Shown: in pieces, positions 42,985 through 50,683 of the stretch | Layout of the letters: every line of letters starts with the position of its first letter | How positions within the stretch are numbered: position 1 is the first letter of the stretch | Assembly: GCF_026153205.1 (NCBI RefSeq) | Contig: NZ_JAPFBW010000019.1 | Location: forward strand, 62,001-126,000 | DNA length: 64,000 nucleotides | Direction: 5' to 3' | Source: Aquabacterium sp. A7-Y | GTDB taxonomy: Bacteria > Pseudomonadota > Gammaproteobacteria > Burkholderiales > Burkholderiaceae_C | Translations under genes and position numbers: made by a program | Notes under the pieces: generated by a model | The model's input: only the letters and a program-made list of their open reading frames with translations | Told to the model about the DNA's origin: nothing | Database searches by the model: none

Positions 42985-44256
42985 TCAGTGGACGTGCTCG
43001 GCCGTGGTCTTGCCCACTTCCGACTTGACGACAAAGCTGCCCGCTGCGGCATGCGCGACGCCGGCCTTCAGCCCCTGGACGATCTCGACGCGCCGCGCAT
43101 CGCTGCGGCCGGTCACCACCGGCTGGGGCAGGAAACCGCCCGGCACCTTGACGAACACGACCTGCCGCCCGTCCAGCGTCTGCAGCGCGTCCTTGGCGAC
43201 CGTCACCGGGGCCTCGGCGTCGGAGGCGACCCCCTCGACCGTGACGAACAGCCCCGGACGCCAGGCGCCGCGCGGGTTGGGCAAGGTCACGCGCGCCTGC
43301 GCGGTGCGGGTCTGCTCGCCGATCAGCGCGCCGACATGGGCCACCGTGCCGCTGGCCGTCTCGTCGAAGGCGCTGGAGCGGATCTGCACCTTGTCGCCGA
43401 CGCGCAGCTGATTCAGCGCGCGTGCCGGCACGTCGATCACCGCCCAGACGCTGGACAGGTCGGAGATCGTGAAGATCCTGGTGTCGTCCTTGACGACTTC
43501 GCCCAGCGCCAGGTGTTTCTCCACCACCATGCCCCCGAAGGGCGCGCGCAACTCGAAGCGGTTGAGCGAGGTGGCGCTGGCGCCGGCGCCCAGGGCCTGC
43601 AGCTTCTGATGGGCGTTGGCAACCGCGATCTCGGCTTCGCGCAGGGCCTGCTGGGCCTGCAGCAGGTCCTGCTCGGGCGAGATCTTCTCCTCCCAGAGCT
43701 TCTGCTCGCGCTCGTAGGTGGTTTTCGCCAGCGCTTGCCGCCGCTGCGCCGCCTGCAGTTCGCTGCGCAGCTCCGACACCTCGGGGCTGGAGATCACCGC
43801 GAGCACCTGGCCCTTGCCGACCTGCTGGCCCAGGCCGGCCGACACGCTCTCGACCACGCCGGCGACCCGCGGCACGACGTGGGCGGTGCGGTCCTCGTTG
43901 AAGCGGATCTCGCCGGGCAGCTGCAGGGTCGATCCGATGGGGGCCGGGCGACTGGCCTCCAGCGTGATGGCGGCGCTGCGGATCTGCGCATCGGACAGCC
44001 GGATCACGCCTTCGTGGCGGGCGGATCGGCCGTTTTCGGCGCTCTCGTGCCGGTGGTCGGGCGTTTCGGCCTGCTCGTCGGCATGGCCTTCGGCCTCGGC
44101 ATGCTGATGAGCGTCGCCGTGCGGCTGGCCGTGGGTCTCGCCCGGCCTGGCCGGCTCGGTTCGGAGGATGGCAACGCCGCCCGCCACGCCGAGGGCGAGC
44201 AGAACGGCGATGACGAGCGCCTGTTTTTTGCGGATCGAGGGGAAAGTCGGTTGCAT
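42985..44256 (-). CDS. czcB: RND efflux periplasmic adaptor, CzcB family
   Basis: 423 aa. The ATG at 44256 follows GAGGA at good spacing; a TTG further upstream is less likely. An N-terminal signal anchor (QALVIAVLLALGVAGGVAIL) is followed by a His/Glu/Asp-rich linker (residues about 40-85: HGQPHGDAHQHAEAEGHADE). Barrel-sandwich, hairpin and beta-barrel domains of a membrane-fusion protein come next (VVPRVAGVVESVSAGLGQQV; VEKHLALGEVVKDDTRIF). The histidine-rich segment is a plausible periplasmic Zn/Cd buffer. It lies between czcC and czcA. Confidence 0.95.
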   Translation of the reverse strand: MQPTFPSIRKKQALVIAVLLALGVAGGVAILRTEPARPGETHGQPHGDAHQHAEAEGHADEQAETPDHRHESAENGRSARHEGVIRLSDAQIRSAAITLEASRPAPIGSTLQLPGEIRFNEDRTAHVVPRVAGVVESVSAGLGQQVGKGQVLAVISSPEVSELRSELQAAQRRQALAKTTYEREQKLWEEKISPEQDLLQAQQALREAEIAVANAHQKLQALGAGASATSLNRFELRAPFGGMVVEKHLALGEVVKDDTRIFTISDLSSVWAVIDVPARALNQLRVGDKVQIRSSAFDETASGTVAHVGALIGEQTRTAQARVTLPNPRGAWRPGLFVTVEGVASDAEAPVTVAKDALQTLDGRQVVFVKVPGGFLPQPVVTGRSDARRVEIVQGLKAGVAHAAAGSFVVKSEVGKTTAEHVH

Positions 44257-44267
44257 CGAAAGATTCC

Positions 44268-45527
44268 TCAAGGCTGGATCGCGGCAGACGCCGCTGGCTC
44301 GACGCCGGCGCCGCTCAGGCGCTCGATCTCGGTGGCGGCGCGGTGGGCATCGGCCAGGGCGCGCAGGAGCTGCGCACGGGCATCGAGCAGCGTGCGCTGC
44401 GCATCGAGCACGTCGAGGAAACCGAACTTGCCCAGCTCGAAACCCCGTGTCGCGGCGTCGTAGGCGCCCTGGGCGCTCGGCAGCAGGTCTCGCTGCAAGT
44501 CCTCGGCGCGGGCACGTGCCGTGTCCAGGCGTTCCGCCGAGCGCTGCCAGTCGGCCGCCAGTCGCAAGGCGAGGGCGCGGCTGTGGTCGGCGGCCTGGTC
44601 CTGGCGGCGCAGCGCCTCCAGCTCGGCGCCGCGGTTGCGATCGAACACCGGCAGCGGCAGGGCCACCCCGATCACGGCCTGCTGGCGGCCCAGTTCCTCG
44701 GAGCGCTTGACGCCCAGGCTGACCCGGAGGTCGGGCACCCCCTGCGCGCGCTCGAGGGCGGCCAGCGCCCCCTGGCGTTCGACCTCCAGGCGGGCGGCTC
44801 GATACGCCGGCCAGTCCACCACCGGGGGCTGGCCTTGCCGAGGCGGCGCGGGGGGCAGATCGAGGCTGCCTTCGACACGCTCGATGGCCGGGCCGGTGTG
44901 GCCGATGGCGGCGGCGAGCTCCTGCAGCGCGGTGCGCAGCCCGCTGCGCGCCTGCAGCAGCTCCAGCTGCACGCCGGCTGCGGCCACCCGGGCCCTGGTC
45001 GCTTCGACCGGCGAGATCTTGCCGGCGCTGACGCGCCGTTGCGCGGCGTCGGCCGCGCGCTGCGCCAGCTGCAGCGAACTCTCGGCGAGCCGCACCTGCT
45101 CCTGGCCAATCAAGGCGTCGACGAAGGCGATACGCACGGCAGCACGGATGTCCGAGCCGCGCGCTATCAGCTGCACCTCAGCCAGCTCGCGTGAGCGGTC
45201 GGCGGCCGCCACGCGGGCCGGACGTTTGCCGCCCAGCTCGACGGGCTGGCTCAACTGCAGCGTGGTGCTGCGGGTGCGGCGCCGGGTATCCTCGACCTCC
45301 AGGCCCAGTTCCGGGTTGGGGCGGGAGGCGGCCTGCAGCCGAGCGGCGTCGGCCGCGTCCAGCCCATGCCGGGCGGCCGACAGCTCGGGGTGCCCCCTCG
45401 CTGCCCGGGCCAGGGCTTGCGAGAGGGTGAGGGCGGGGGGCTCGCTACGAGCCTCCTCCTGGGCCTGTGTGGGAGGTGGGAGGGTCAGGGCCGCCAAGAC
45501 GGCGACCGGCATCCAGATCCTGGGCAT
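44268..45527 (-). CDS. czcC: Outer-membrane factor of RND efflux, CzcC/TolC family
   Basis: 419 aa. A signal peptide (VAVLAALTLPPPTQAQ) is followed by two TolC-type repeats of long coiled helices (LTLSQALARAARGHPELSAARHG; LGKFGFLDVLDAQRTLLDAR, the latter a hallmark of the family). It forms the outer-membrane duct for CzcBA. czcB begins 11 bases after its stop. Confidence 0.94.
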   Translation of the reverse strand: MPRIWMPVAVLAALTLPPPTQAQEEARSEPPALTLSQALARAARGHPELSAARHGLDAADAARLQAASRPNPELGLEVEDTRRRTRSTTLQLSQPVELGGKRPARVAAADRSRELAEVQLIARGSDIRAAVRIAFVDALIGQEQVRLAESSLQLAQRAADAAQRRVSAGKISPVEATRARVAAAGVQLELLQARSGLRTALQELAAAIGHTGPAIERVEGSLDLPPAPPRQGQPPVVDWPAYRAARLEVERQGALAALERAQGVPDLRVSLGVKRSEELGRQQAVIGVALPLPVFDRNRGAELEALRRQDQAADHSRALALRLAADWQRSAERLDTARARAEDLQRDLLPSAQGAYDAATRGFELGKFGFLDVLDAQRTLLDARAQLLRALADAHRAATEIERLSGAGVEPAASAAIQP

Positions 45528-45638
45528 CGAATTCTCCGGGTTGTGAACGAGACAACGGGGGGAAATCCGGCGCGGAATCAGTCAGCGGTCAGCCGCAGAG
45601 GACGCTCGACGTCGAGCAGGGAAGGGGACCGCGCCGGA

Positions 45639-46001
45639 TCAGGCGCGGTGCCAGTTGGGGCGCTCGATGCGTTCGGCGAGCTGGAAGTCGTGGCGTCCGG
45701 GCAGCGCGGTCACCCACACGGCGCGCTCGACGCCCCCGAGGGGCAGGGCGAGCGCCGGAGTGATCGGCTTGGCACAACCGAAGTGGCAGCAGGCACAGTC
45801 GACGTCGTCGATGCCGAACAGCTTGGCGGACTCCATGCCGCCGTCGCCTTGCGGGCTCTCGGCGGCATGGTGCGCATGCTCGTGGTGCCCGAAGTGGTGT
45901 GCGGCCGTGCCGCTCTCGTGCCCGCAATACGCAGCGGCCGCAGCCCAGGAGAACTGCAGCGGCAACAACACCCAGAGGAAGATGGCGAGCCAGCGGCGCA
46001 T
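45639..46001 (-). CDS. czcI: CzcI-like periplasmic protein of the metal-efflux operon
   Basis: 120 aa. The ATG at 46001 gives a signal peptide (RRWLAIFLWVLLPLQFSWAAAAA). The mature part has a histidine cluster (HESGTAAHHFGHHEHAHH) and a CACCHFGC cysteine motif, then a basic tail. Small His-rich CzcI proteins typically precede czcC and are thought to modulate the efflux system. It sits between the P-type ATPase and czcC. Family assignment rests on size, position and metal-ligand pattern. Confidence 0.75.
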   Translation of the reverse strand: MRRWLAIFLWVLLPLQFSWAAAAAYCGHESGTAAHHFGHHEHAHHAAESPQGDGGMESAKLFGIDDVDCACCHFGCAKPITPALALPLGGVERAVWVTALPGRHDFQLAERIERPNWHRA

Positions 46002-46063
46002 CGGGGCAGTATATCGGCGACAGGTCGTGGTCGGGGCCGTCGGCCCGGCTGCGTTGACCCGGA

Positions 46064-48325
46064 TCAGGCCGGCACCTCCAGCCGCACCCTCATCAGCCGC
46101 AGTCCGTTGGCCACCACCAGCAGGCTTGCGCCCATGTCGGCGAACACCGCCATCCACATGGTGGCGTTGCCGAACACCGCCAGCAGCAGGAACACGGCCT
46201 TCAGGCCGAGCGCGAAGCCGATGTTCTGCCACAACACCGTGTGCGTCTTGCGCGACAGGCGGATGGTGGCCGGGATGCGCCGCAGGTCGTCGTTCATGAT
46301 CACGACATCGGCCGCCTCCATCGCCGTATCGGTGCCCGCCGCACCCATGGCGATGCCGATGTCGGCCCGCGCCAGGGCCGGCGCGTCGTTGATGCCGTCG
46401 CCCGCCATCGCGGTCGGGCCGAAGCGCCGCTGCAGGTCCTCGATCGCCTGCTGCTTGTCCTGCGGCAGCAGGTTGCCGTGCACCTGCTCGATGCCGGCCT
46501 CGCGGGCGATGCTCCGGGCGGTCGCGCTGTTGTCGCCGGTGAGCAGCACCGGCGTGACACCCAGGGCACGCAGTTCGTCGACCGCAGCGCGCGAGGACGG
46601 CTTGATCGTGTCCGCCACCGCGAACACCGCGAGCACCTCGGTCTCGGACGCCAGCAGCGTCACGCTGCGGCCGGCGGCCTCATGGGCTTGCAGGCGGGCC
46701 TCCAGCTCGTTGCTGCACTGGCCCCGCTCCTCGATCAGCCGATGGTTTCCCAGCACATGGACGCGGCCTTGCACGCAGGCCTGCACCCCGCGGCCGGGCA
46801 GAGCCTTGAAGCCCTCCACCTCGGGGCCCTGGCGGCCCAGGCCCTCGGCGATCGCCTGGGACACCGGGTGGTCGGAGCGGCCGGCCAGGGCGGCGGCCAG
46901 CGCCAGCATGTGTTCCGGGTCGCCAGCAAGCACCTCTTGCGCCACCAGCCGCGGGCGGCCTTCGGTGACCGTCCCGGTCTTGTCGAGCGCCACCACACGC
47001 AGCTTGCGGGCGGCTTCGAGGTGGCTGCCGCCCTTGATCAGGATGCCGCGGCGCGCCGCCGACGCGAGCGCGCTGACCACCGTGACGGGCGTCGAGATCA
47101 CCAGCGCGCAGGGGCAGGCGATCACCAGCAGCACCAGCGCCTTGTACAGCGCCTCCAGCCAGCCCCAGCCCATCCACAGCGGCATCAACAACGCCACCGC
47201 CAGCGCGATACCGAACACCGCGGGGGTGTAGACCTGCGCGAAGCGGTCGACGAAGCGCTGGGTCTGGGCGCGTTGGCCCTGGGCCTGCTCGACGGCATGG
47301 ATGATGCGCGCCAGCGTGGTGTTGGCGGCCGCCGCCGTGACGCGGAACTCCAATTCGCCGGTGTCGTTGATGGTGCCGGCGAACACGGTGTCGCCGACGC
47401 CTTTGTCCACCGGGATGCTCTCGCCCGTCACCGGGGCCTGGTTGAGGGCGCTGCTGCCCCGGCTCACGACACCGTCGAGCGGCACACGTTCGCCGGGGCG
47501 GACGCGCACCACGGCGTCCAGCGCGACGTCCGCTGCACGCACGGTGTGCCAACTGCCGTCGGACTGACGCACCTGCGCCTGCTCGGGTGCGAGCGCCATC
47601 AACCCCTGGATCGCATGGCGCGCACGGTCGACGGCACGCGCCTCGATCAGTTCCGCAATCGCGTACAGCGCCATCACCATCGCGGCTTCCGGCCACTGAC
47701 CGATCAGGAAGGCGCCGGTGACGGCCACCGACATCAGCGCGTTGATGTTGAGCTTGCCGCGGCGCAGCGCGGTGTAGCCCTTGGTGTAGGTGTCGAGCCC
47801 GGCCAGCCAGATGGCCGCGAAGGCCAGCACCATGCCGAGACCGGTGCTCCAGCCGCTCTCGGGCGCGAGGAACTCGACCAGCTCCGCGGCAATCGCCAGC
47901 CCCAGGGCGAGCGCCAGCCGTCCCTGGCCCGCCTCAGCGCCGTGGTCGTGGTGGCCGTGGTGGTCGTGGACATGCGCCGGCGCCTCTGCGCCCGGATCGG
48001 CCTCGACCGGCTGCGGCTTGAAGCCGGCCTTCGTGATGGCCTCGATGGCGCGGGGCAGCACCTCGGCCGGCGCCGTGATCGCCAGCGTCCGCGCACGCAG
48101 CTGGAAGCTCAGTGCCTGCACGCCCGAGACGGACTCGAGGGCGCGGCGAATCTCGGCTTCCTCGACGGCACAGTCCATCGTGGGGATGCGGTACAGAGCG
48201 GCCCCCTTCGAATGGATTGGGCCGGCCGCGGGAGCAGGGGCGGGCGGCGCGTCCGCCCCGCAGCTGTGGCAGGCAGGGCCGGAGCAGGCGCGGCCGGCCT
48301 GGGAAAGCGGGTCTTGCAGTTTCAT
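46064..48325 (-). CDS. Zn/Cd/Pb-type heavy-metal P1B ATPase
   Basis: 753 aa. The ATG at 48325 follows GAGGA. The N terminus has a cysteine cluster (CSGPACHSC), a heavy-metal-associated domain whose loop reads PTMDCAVEE (the DCxxEE type of Zn/Cd/Pb pumps), and a His-rich stretch (HVHDHHGHHDHG). Catalytic landmarks are CPC in TM6 (VIACPCALVIS), the phosphorylation site DKTGT, GRSDHPVSQA and GDGINDAPAL. It exports divalent soft metals from the cytosol. It is the first gene of the metal block and lies behind a MerR-type promoter. Confidence 0.95.
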   Translation of the reverse strand: MKLQDPLSQAGRACSGPACHSCGADAPPAPAPAAGPIHSKGAALYRIPTMDCAVEEAEIRRALESVSGVQALSFQLRARTLAITAPAEVLPRAIEAITKAGFKPQPVEADPGAEAPAHVHDHHGHHDHGAEAGQGRLALALGLAIAAELVEFLAPESGWSTGLGMVLAFAAIWLAGLDTYTKGYTALRRGKLNINALMSVAVTGAFLIGQWPEAAMVMALYAIAELIEARAVDRARHAIQGLMALAPEQAQVRQSDGSWHTVRAADVALDAVVRVRPGERVPLDGVVSRGSSALNQAPVTGESIPVDKGVGDTVFAGTINDTGELEFRVTAAAANTTLARIIHAVEQAQGQRAQTQRFVDRFAQVYTPAVFGIALAVALLMPLWMGWGWLEALYKALVLLVIACPCALVISTPVTVVSALASAARRGILIKGGSHLEAARKLRVVALDKTGTVTEGRPRLVAQEVLAGDPEHMLALAAALAGRSDHPVSQAIAEGLGRQGPEVEGFKALPGRGVQACVQGRVHVLGNHRLIEERGQCSNELEARLQAHEAAGRSVTLLASETEVLAVFAVADTIKPSSRAAVDELRALGVTPVLLTGDNSATARSIAREAGIEQVHGNLLPQDKQQAIEDLQRRFGPTAMAGDGINDAPALARADIGIAMGAAGTDTAMEAADVVIMNDDLRRIPATIRLSRKTHTVLWQNIGFALGLKAVFLLLAVFGNATMWMAVFADMGASLLVVANGLRLMRVRLEVPA

Positions 48326-48771
48326 CACTGGTCCTCGTTTCACCTGCATTCGAAAGCCTGTAGCAGGTTGAGAGTCAAGCAGCATTCAACGTGCCGCTCG
48401 GGGTGAAGCGAGGCCGGCGATCGCTGGTGCCCGTTGCGGCGTCGGCGCAACAGCGCCTCTACCCGCCCCATGCAGATGTGAATGAAGCGGTGAAGACGTG
48501 AGCAGCTGCTCACGGGGGGGCTTGAGATGACGGCGCGAGGCTCGCTCAAGCCACCTCTCGCCGTCCCGAAGTGCAAGGGCGCACTCACCGGCGGCGACGT
48601 CGTGGTGGGTCGCGGGCAGCGCCGAAAGCCGCGTTTTCCAGCCGCCCCCTCACCTCAGGGGGCGCCTCTCGAAAGCCCATGCCGCGGGAGTCAAGACGAC
48701 CCTAAACTGCGCCCGCGCCGATGTCTTCAGGACGCTGGCGCATCCATCAACAATCTCTCGGGGAAGTCAAC
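48326..48771. other. Divergent intergenic region upstream of the metal ATPase
   Basis: It contains the MerR-type promoter (listed separately) and, on the other strand, the upstream region of the PEP-CTERM gene. No regulator gene of the MerR or other family is present, although one would be expected next to such a promoter. Sequence from about 48400 to 48750 is GC-rich without a supported ORF. Confidence 0.6.
48348..48378 (-). promoter_or_regulatory. MerR-family-type promoter/operator (CadR/PbrR/ZntR-like)
   Basis: On the minus strand TTGACT (48378-48373) is followed after 19 bases by the -10-like TCGAAT (48353-48348). The spacer reads CTCAACCTGCTACAGGCTT, with the CTACAGG element typical of CadR/PbrR-regulated promoters. 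The over-long 19-bp spacer is the hallmark of MerR-family activation by DNA untwisting. It lies 23 bases upstream of the ATPase start codon. Confidence 0.75.
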
Positions 48772-49416
48772 ATGAAGAGATTTGCTCGGTTCAGCCTGTC
48801 CGCCATTGCCACGGCCTTTGCGCTGCTTGCGCCCATCGGGTCCGCGCAGGCCGGCATCTACCTGTCCACCGGTGAGCCCTCCGTCGATGAGGCGCAGTAC
48901 CAGGACGGCCAGTACTACCACTGGATCACGGTGGCGCACGATGCCAAGGTGGTGAACCAGGGGGGCGACTTCGGCTATTTCGGGGCTTACGACGAGTCGC
49001 ATGTGGTGCTGCAGTCCGGCGACCTCGACACCTACGGCGGCCACGAGCAGAGCTCGATGGAAATGAGCGGCGGCACGGTCAGTTGGATGGAGCTGACCGG
49101 CAGCGCGCAGGCATCGATCAGCGGCGGCTCGATCTCGACGCTGTACCGCAGCGGCGAGGCCCGCCTGACGATCTTCGGCCGCGACCTGAAGCTCGAGAAC
49201 AACCTGCTGTCGGGCGTCTGGTCGGATGGGTCCTCATTCTCGTTCTCGCTGTTCGACGGCTCGCCCTATCAGCAGTACAGCGTCAGCCTCGACTACGTGT
49301 CGCTGGTCTCGCTGGCGCCGGTGCCCGAGCCCGAGACCTATGCGCTGATGGCGCTCGGTCTCGGCATGCTGGGTGTCGCGGTGAAGAAGCGCCGTCGCGC
49401 CTCGGGCCAGGCCTGA
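48772..49416 (+). CDS. PEP-CTERM sorting-domain protein
   Basis: 214 aa. A signal peptide (FARFSLSAIATAFALLAPIG ending AQA) is followed by a beta-rich extracellular region (residues about 25-180). The C-terminal PEP-CTERM signal is VPEPETYALMALGLGMLGVA followed by KKRRR. The PEP motif directs cleavage by an exosortase (EpsH/XrtA type) at the inner membrane. No exosortase or exopolysaccharide gene lies in the window. A strong terminator follows at 49468. Confidence 0.93.
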   Translation: MKRFARFSLSAIATAFALLAPIGSAQAGIYLSTGEPSVDEAQYQDGQYYHWITVAHDAKVVNQGGDFGYFGAYDESHVVLQSGDLDTYGGHEQSSMEMSGGTVSWMELTGSAQASISGGSISTLYRSGEARLTIFGRDLKLENNLLSGVWSDGSSFSFSLFDGSPYQQYSVSLDYVSLVSLAPVPEPETYALMALGLGMLGVAVKKRRRASGQA

Positions 49417-49750
49417 AGCTCCGCAAGCTGGTTCTTGCGCCGGTGCACCTGCCGGCTGCCGCTAGACAAAGCCCCGCATCGCGGGGCTTTTTCTTGGCTG
49501 CACGGGCGCTGCCGGGCTCGGCTTCCGCCTCGCAGCGCACACCTTCCCGGTGCCCGGTGCGAGGCTGTTGGATGGGCACTCACTCGCGCTGTAGCGCGCG
49601 ACAAACGTTTGTGCCATGTTCCGATGGAGGGTCTTGCGCATCGGCACGATCTCTCTATGATGGGCAGCAAGTCACAAGGCAGACCGGTTGGCAAAGCAGC
49701 CGGTCCCCTGCGATGACATCAGCCCGTCACTCTCCAACCAGGAGTTCACC
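49417..49750. other. Intergenic region after the PEP-CTERM gene
   Basis: It holds the terminator at 49468-49495 and then about 250 bases in which no gene is supported, ending with the AGGAG-type ribosome binding site of the small ORF at 49751. Confidence 0.5.
49468..49495 (+). terminator. Rho-independent terminator of the PEP-CTERM gene
   Basis: AAAGCCCCGC / GCGGGGCTTT form a 10-bp stem around a short loop, followed by TTTTTCTT. It lies 50 bases past the stop codon of the PEP-CTERM gene. Confidence 0.9.
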
Positions 49751-49930
49751 GTGTCCCGCTTCGCCTTCTTCCTCTTTGCATCCGTGCCGTCGCCATCGAC
49801 GCTCGGTTGCCATGCCGCTGCACTGCAGCGACGCATGAACGGGGAAGCTGTGGTCGCGATGGCGTGGCACCGAGAACCCGTGTCTCCGCCGATCCCCACC
49901 CGGGGCGCCCGGAGGTCGAGCCACCGCTGA
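49751..49930 (+). CDS. Possible small protein, 59 aa
   Basis: A GTG start at 49751 is preceded by CAGGAGTTCACC, a strong ribosome binding site. The product starts VSRFAFFLFASVPSPST, a short hydrophobic stretch, and ends in a basic tail (RGARRSSHR). It matches no family I know. It is followed within 20 bases by two tandem terminators, so it could be a leader-type ORF controlling read-through to the next small genes. The call rests mainly on the ribosome binding site. Confidence 0.35.
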   Translation: MSRFAFFLFASVPSPSTLGCHAAALQRRMNGEAVVAMAWHREPVSPPIPTRGARRSSHR

Positions 49931-49949
49931 ACGGCGCAGCTCTCTCCCG

Positions 49950-49980
49950 ACGGCCCGGATCTTCCGGGCCGTTTGCTTTT
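49950..49980 (+). terminator. Rho-independent terminator, first of two in tandem
   Basis: ACGGCCCGG (49950-49958) pairs with CCGGGCCGT (49964-49972) around a 5-base loop, followed by TTGCTTTT. It ends the transcript of the small ORF at 49751, or acts as an attenuator. Confidence 0.85.
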
Positions 49981-49993
49981 CCGAAGCTCTCGA

Positions 49994-50038
49994 CGGCCCG
50001 GCAGGCTGAACCCGCCGGGCCGCTTTTGTTGTTTTTCT
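49994..50038 (+). terminator. Rho-independent terminator, second of two in tandem
   Basis: CGGCCCGGC (49994-50002) pairs with GCCGGGCCG (50014-50022), followed by CTTTTGTTGTTTTT. The stem shares the CGGCCCGG core with the previous terminator, so the pair may be a local duplication. Confidence 0.85.
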
Positions 50039-50058
50039 CTCGTCACAAGGAGTCCACC

Positions 50059-50199
50059 ATGCCAGCACAACAGCCTCTGATGCCTTCTGCCCTGTCCTCC
50101 GGCCAGCAGGCCGCACTGCCGTCGGCCGCAGGGCACCCGCGACGCCAGTCGCTGCACGCCATCCGCCGGCTGAGAAGCCAGCCTCCCCCCTGTCCCTGA
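50059..50199 (+). CDS. Possible small basic protein, 46 aa
   Basis: The ATG at 50059 follows AAGGAGTCCACC at ideal spacing. The product is rich in Gln, Pro, Ala and Arg (MPAQQPLMPSALSSGQQAAL, ending RRLRSQPPPCP), with no membrane segment and no recognised family. It begins just after two strong terminators, so it needs read-through or its own promoter. Confidence 0.35.
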   Translation: MPAQQPLMPSALSSGQQAALPSAAGHPRRQSLHAIRRLRSQPPPCP

Positions 50200-50203
50200 A
50201 CCC

Positions 50204-50247
50204 GGCGGCCGCCGGTCCCCCTGTGTCCTTTGCCAGCGGCGGCCGCC
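50204..50247. repeat. Paired GC-rich palindromes GGCGGCCGCC
   Basis: Two identical 10-bp palindromes, GGCGGCCGCC, lie at 50204-50213 and 50238-50247. They can pair with each other to form a hairpin that ends directly before the GAGGAG ribosome binding site of the 97-aa gene. This could modulate its translation, which is an inference from structure only. Confidence 0.7.
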
Positions 50248-50263
50248 CTTGAGGAGTTCTCTC

Positions 50264-50557
50264 ATGTTGTCGAGCTACCAAACGCACAAGCAGGCAGCCC
50301 GGGTCGAATCGCAAACCCTGTGGGGGCTGCCGCGGCGCCTGCTGTGCCAGGTGTTGCTGTACACCGGCGACGCGCTGTTGCGCGCGGCCGAGAGCCTGCA
50401 GCCGGTGCGGCAGGCGGCGCAGGCGCGTGCCTGTGATGCCGACAGCCCCATGGAAGAGCCGCGCGTGGAGTTCCACGCCGAGCCGGGTGCCTGCGACGGC
50501 GCCCTGTATGTCGATGGCGAGTACATCGGGCGCTTGCCCGGCGTGCGGCGCCTGTGA
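50264..50557 (+). CDS. Hypothetical protein, 97 aa
   Basis: The ATG at 50264 follows GAGGAG. The product begins MLSSYQTHKQAARVESQTLW, has an amphipathic helix (LLCQVLLYTGDALLRAAESL, residues about 28-47) and a C-terminal segment DGALYVDGEYIGRLPGVRRL. No family was recognised. Codon usage resembles the chromosome, which favours a real gene. It lies upstream of the MATE exporter on the same strand. Confidence 0.55.
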   Translation: MLSSYQTHKQAARVESQTLWGLPRRLLCQVLLYTGDALLRAAESLQPVRQAAQARACDADSPMEEPRVEFHAEPGACDGALYVDGEYIGRLPGVRRL

Positions 50558-50683
50558 GGCCCGGCGGCGAGGCGGGGGAGCCGGCTCCCCCGCCTCGCCG
50601 TGACCGCGGTGTCCGCGTGGCAGTAAGGACATCGACGCGCCCCTACTCTCTGCCCCTTGTTGTCCGTCCCCGATGTGATGCCG

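Noticed and set aside
41359-44463. 1034-codon open frame opposite czcA and czcB
   Set aside because: Antisense shadow of two full-length efflux genes, with no start signal or domain.
46241-48406. 721-codon open frame opposite the P-type ATPase
   Set aside because: Antisense to a gene carrying the CPC, DKTGT and GDGINDAP motifs; no independent support.
49468-50038. GC-rich hairpins considered as a CRISPR array
   Set aside because: The hairpins are not regularly spaced, have T-tracts and differ in sequence, so they are terminators.
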